Origin: Pelotomaculum sp.
Lineage (GTDB): Bacteria > Bacillota > Desulfotomaculia > Desulfotomaculales > Pelotomaculaceae
NCBI GenBank assembly: GCA_022839445.1
Contig: JALHFC010000021.1
Coordinates: forward strand, 18,544-34,093
Direction: 5' to 3'
DNA: 15,550 nt
Below the pieces are notes generated by a model that did not search any database, had not been told where the DNA came from, and saw only the letters and a program-made list of their open reading frames with translations. Shown in pieces: positions 14,271 to 15,550 of this stretch. Both the position numbers and the translations under genes were made by a program. Numbering within the stretch: position 1 is the stretch's first letter; each line of letters begins with the position of its first letter.

Positions 14271-15125
14271 ATGCGTGCCGGCAGAAAAATACTTTTATTA
14301 CAGTTCTGTGTTTTTATTTTATTACAGTTGTTTTATGCCGCTTCTGTACACGCGCAGGGGGGGGACCGGTCGTCGTCCCCGGGGATACCCGGTCAAAAAC
14401 CCTTAAGCTTTATCTCCATTTCCCTGGCGGACGGCGGTAAAGTACAGGGCGCTGCAGACATTCCCGCCGAGCCGGAATTTAAGCTGGAATTTGATAAAAA
14501 CGTGGTGAACAGCACTGTCTGGGAAAACAACAGAAAGTGTTTCAGCCTGATTTCCCAGGACAACGTTAATTTCCCCGTCAGCGTGACCAAGGTGGACGAT
14601 ACCATTGATTTCTCCCAAAGGAATAACGTGTTCGTCCGGCCTGCCGGCCCGTTGAGCCCCGGCACGACATATTATTTAAATATTTCACCGGATCTGTGCG
14701 CCAAGAACGGTGTTTCCACTCTTGGGGGGACGACATCCGATCAGGGTGTAACTATTTCTTTTAAGACAAAAGGGGATCCGGTCACTCAATCCTCAACCCA
14801 ACCTGTACAATCTGGCGGGCAAAACAACCGGCCACAGCAGTTAGCCGTTGAAAACGGGCAATCTTCGAGCATTACGGCTGATCCGGGGGGTCAGGATAAT
14901 AAACCGTCCGAAGTAGCCGCCGCCGGGCAGCAGCAGGCTGAACCGGACACCGGGGGGGAAAGCGCCACCCATTCAACGCCGCTTCAAGAACCGGTTGGGC
15001 CGGAGCATCCCGGGAGCACCGGGAAGAAGCTAAATTACACCAGTTTGATGACTGTTTTAGCCTTAATCCTAATTATAGGCTGGATAGCTGTAGAATTAAT
15101 TTTAAAAAGGAGAAAGGGACGTTAG
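14271..15125 (+). CDS. Secreted Ig-like (SbsA-type) domain protein with C-terminal membrane anchor
   Basis: 284 residues from ATG 14271, with AGGGGGAGGG 9 bases upstream and 21 bases after the T component. Signal peptide: basic MRAGRK, hydrophobic core 7-24, likely cleavage after ASVHA (about residue 28). Residues 44-167 resemble an SbsA/Big-type Ig-like domain: LADGGKV, FKLEFDKNVVN, PLSPGTTYYLNIS and ISFKTKG. These mark the characteristic 'positive extremes with a cut-off at FDKNV' pattern of this fold. Residues 168-255 are a Gln/Pro/Ser/Gly-rich, low-complexity linker, probably wall-spanning. A C-terminal membrane helix (about 258-278) ends in basic residues (KRRKGR). The arrangement holds the Ig domain outside the cell, tethered by its C-terminus. 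No LPXTG sorting signal is present. As the last gene of the ECF operon it is probably an accessory; function unknown. Confidence 0.75.
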   Translation: MRAGRKILLLQFCVFILLQLFYAASVHAQGGDRSSSPGIPGQKPLSFISISLADGGKVQGAADIPAEPEFKLEFDKNVVNSTVWENNRKCFSLISQDNVNFPVSVTKVDDTIDFSQRNNVFVRPAGPLSPGTTYYLNISPDLCAKNGVSTLGGTTSDQGVTISFKTKGDPVTQSSTQPVQSGGQNNRPQQLAVENGQSSSITADPGGQDNKPSEVAAAGQQQAEPDTGGESATHSTPLQEPVGPEHPGSTGKKLNYTSLMTVLALILIIGWIAVELILKRRKGR

Positions 15126-15140
15126 CCCGAGGAAGCAAGG

Positions 15141-15171
15141 GGGAATCAAGAGAACGGTTCTCTTGATTCCC
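15141..15171 (+). terminator. Terminator hairpin at the end of the ECF operon
   Basis: GGGAATCAAGAGAAC (15141-15155) and GTTCTCTTGATTCCC (15157-15171) are perfectly complementary, 15 bp around a single central base, so the real loop would be about 3-5 bases. It lies 15 bases after the stop of the last gene. Only a weak T-stretch (TTCTCC) follows, so the strength as an intrinsic terminator is uncertain, but its position is fitting. It could work in both directions for the opposing gene on the right. Confidence 0.65.
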
Positions 15172-15172
15172 T

Positions 15173-15213
15173 TCTCCAAAAGACAAGTGGGGACGGACCT
15201 TTTTTGTCTCAAA
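15173..15213. repeat. Short inverted-repeat element, possible REP-type relic
   Basis: AAAAGACAAG at the left is complementary to the right end TTTTTTGTCTC (AGACAA paired with TTGTCT). Between them is GTGGGGACGGACCTT, carrying a GGGGAC core like that of the 89-bp element at 3403-3491. This phrase type is common as dispersed REP-like repeats in Clostridia. It lies just downstream of the ECF operon terminator. Confidence 0.4.
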
Positions 15214-15275
15214 TAGGGAGACTTTGGATCCATTCCGAATTATTCATTGTAAATTGTATCCGAAAATGTAAGGTT

Positions 15276-15550
15276 TCAGATCCCTACCACGTACTCCCAT
15301 TCCGGGTCGAGCGGCGTATGAGTGTAGTTTGCCCCAGGCCAGTAGCGACTTTCCTGTTTTTCAACTGTGCTGGTCTTTTTGAAATTCTTAAATAATTTCA
15401 ACCTTTCATTTGCAGCATGATTCAGCAAGTACAAGTCCATACCGTCTTTTACAGATACCAGCTCATCCACAAGGCCGCGGTTCTTCATTTTTACCCAAAA
15501 AGGTAAAGCCTCTTTACAAATGTAGCTCACCGATATTTTATTAAATTTTG
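15276..15550 (-). CDS. Unrecognised protein, C-terminal end (runs off right edge)
   Basis: The minus-strand frame is open from base 15550 to a TGA at 15278-15276, about 91 codons. A GTG at 15530 could start it, but it lacks a ribosome site, and the codons upstream (KFNKIS) are open, so this is more likely the 3' end of a longer gene lying outside the window. The visible part has a mixed composition with SYICKEALPFWVKMKNRG, a basic central region (KLFKNFKKTS), and a C-terminus of TPLDPEWEYVVGI. No membrane segment or known motif is recognised. Its codon use looks coding, and it converges on the ECF operon. I cannot name a function. Confidence 0.5.
   Translation of the reverse strand, partial: KFNKISVSYICKEALPFWVKMKNRGLVDELVSVKDGMDLYLLNHAANERLKLFKNFKKTSTVEKQESRYWPGANYTHTPLDPEWEYVVGI

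Noticed and set aside
13820..14440. Plus-strand 206-codon frame overlapping ecfT and the Ig-like gene
   Set aside because: Out of frame with two well-supported genes and of non-protein-like composition.
15204..15395. Plus-strand 63-codon frame at the right end
   Set aside because: No ribosome site and low-quality composition; the minus-strand frame over the same bases looks more like coding sequence.

Overview
The window looks like a chromosomal segment from a Gram-positive, Clostridia-type bacterium of the Desulfotomaculum/Pelotomaculum (Peptococcaceae) kind. This placement is an inference from several features: strong G-rich Shine-Dalgarno sites, frequent TTG/GTG starts, a TRAP (MtrB) protein, a pyruvate kinase with the Bacillus-type C-terminal extension, and GH57 branching-enzyme plus DUF4912 neighbours. 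No species can be fixed from the sequence alone. I see no tRNA, rRNA, CRISPR array, prophage or intact insertion sequence.

Layout. (1) Positions 1-1430, minus strand: a DUF4912 membrane-anchored protein followed by the N-terminal part of a GH57 1,4-alpha-glucan branching enzyme, which runs off the left edge. (2) 1431-1709: divergent intergenic region with an extended -10 promoter. (3) 1710-3402, plus strand: endonuclease III (nth), tRNA 2'-O-methyltransferase (trmL) and a YbaK/EbsC aminoacyl-tRNA deacylase. (4) 3403-3491: a nested inverted-repeat (REP/MITE-like) element directly before dnaE. (5) 3519-7046: DNA polymerase III alpha subunit (dnaE). (6) 7071-7422: TRAP (mtrB) with its own promoter and terminator. 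(7) 7499-10502: a glycolytic unit made of a small DUF2007-like protein, pfkA and pyk. (8) 10559-15171: a promoter, a terminator-like hairpin, then a six-gene operon ending in a near-perfect terminator hairpin. This operon encodes an energy-coupling factor (ECF) importer: S component, two ATPases and T component, flanked by two single-pass membrane proteins with extracytoplasmic domains. (9) 15173-15550: a second short repeat and the 3' end of an unrecognised minus-strand gene.

Functional groups: pfkA and pyk are the two committed ATP-linked steps of glycolysis, and the GH57/DUF4912 pair points to glycogen or alpha-glucan metabolism. nth, trmL, ybaK and dnaE are information-processing genes. 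mtrB implies tryptophan-responsive RNA regulation of targets outside the window. The ECF cluster is the most novel element: its core is recognisable, but its substrate and its two exported accessory proteins are not.
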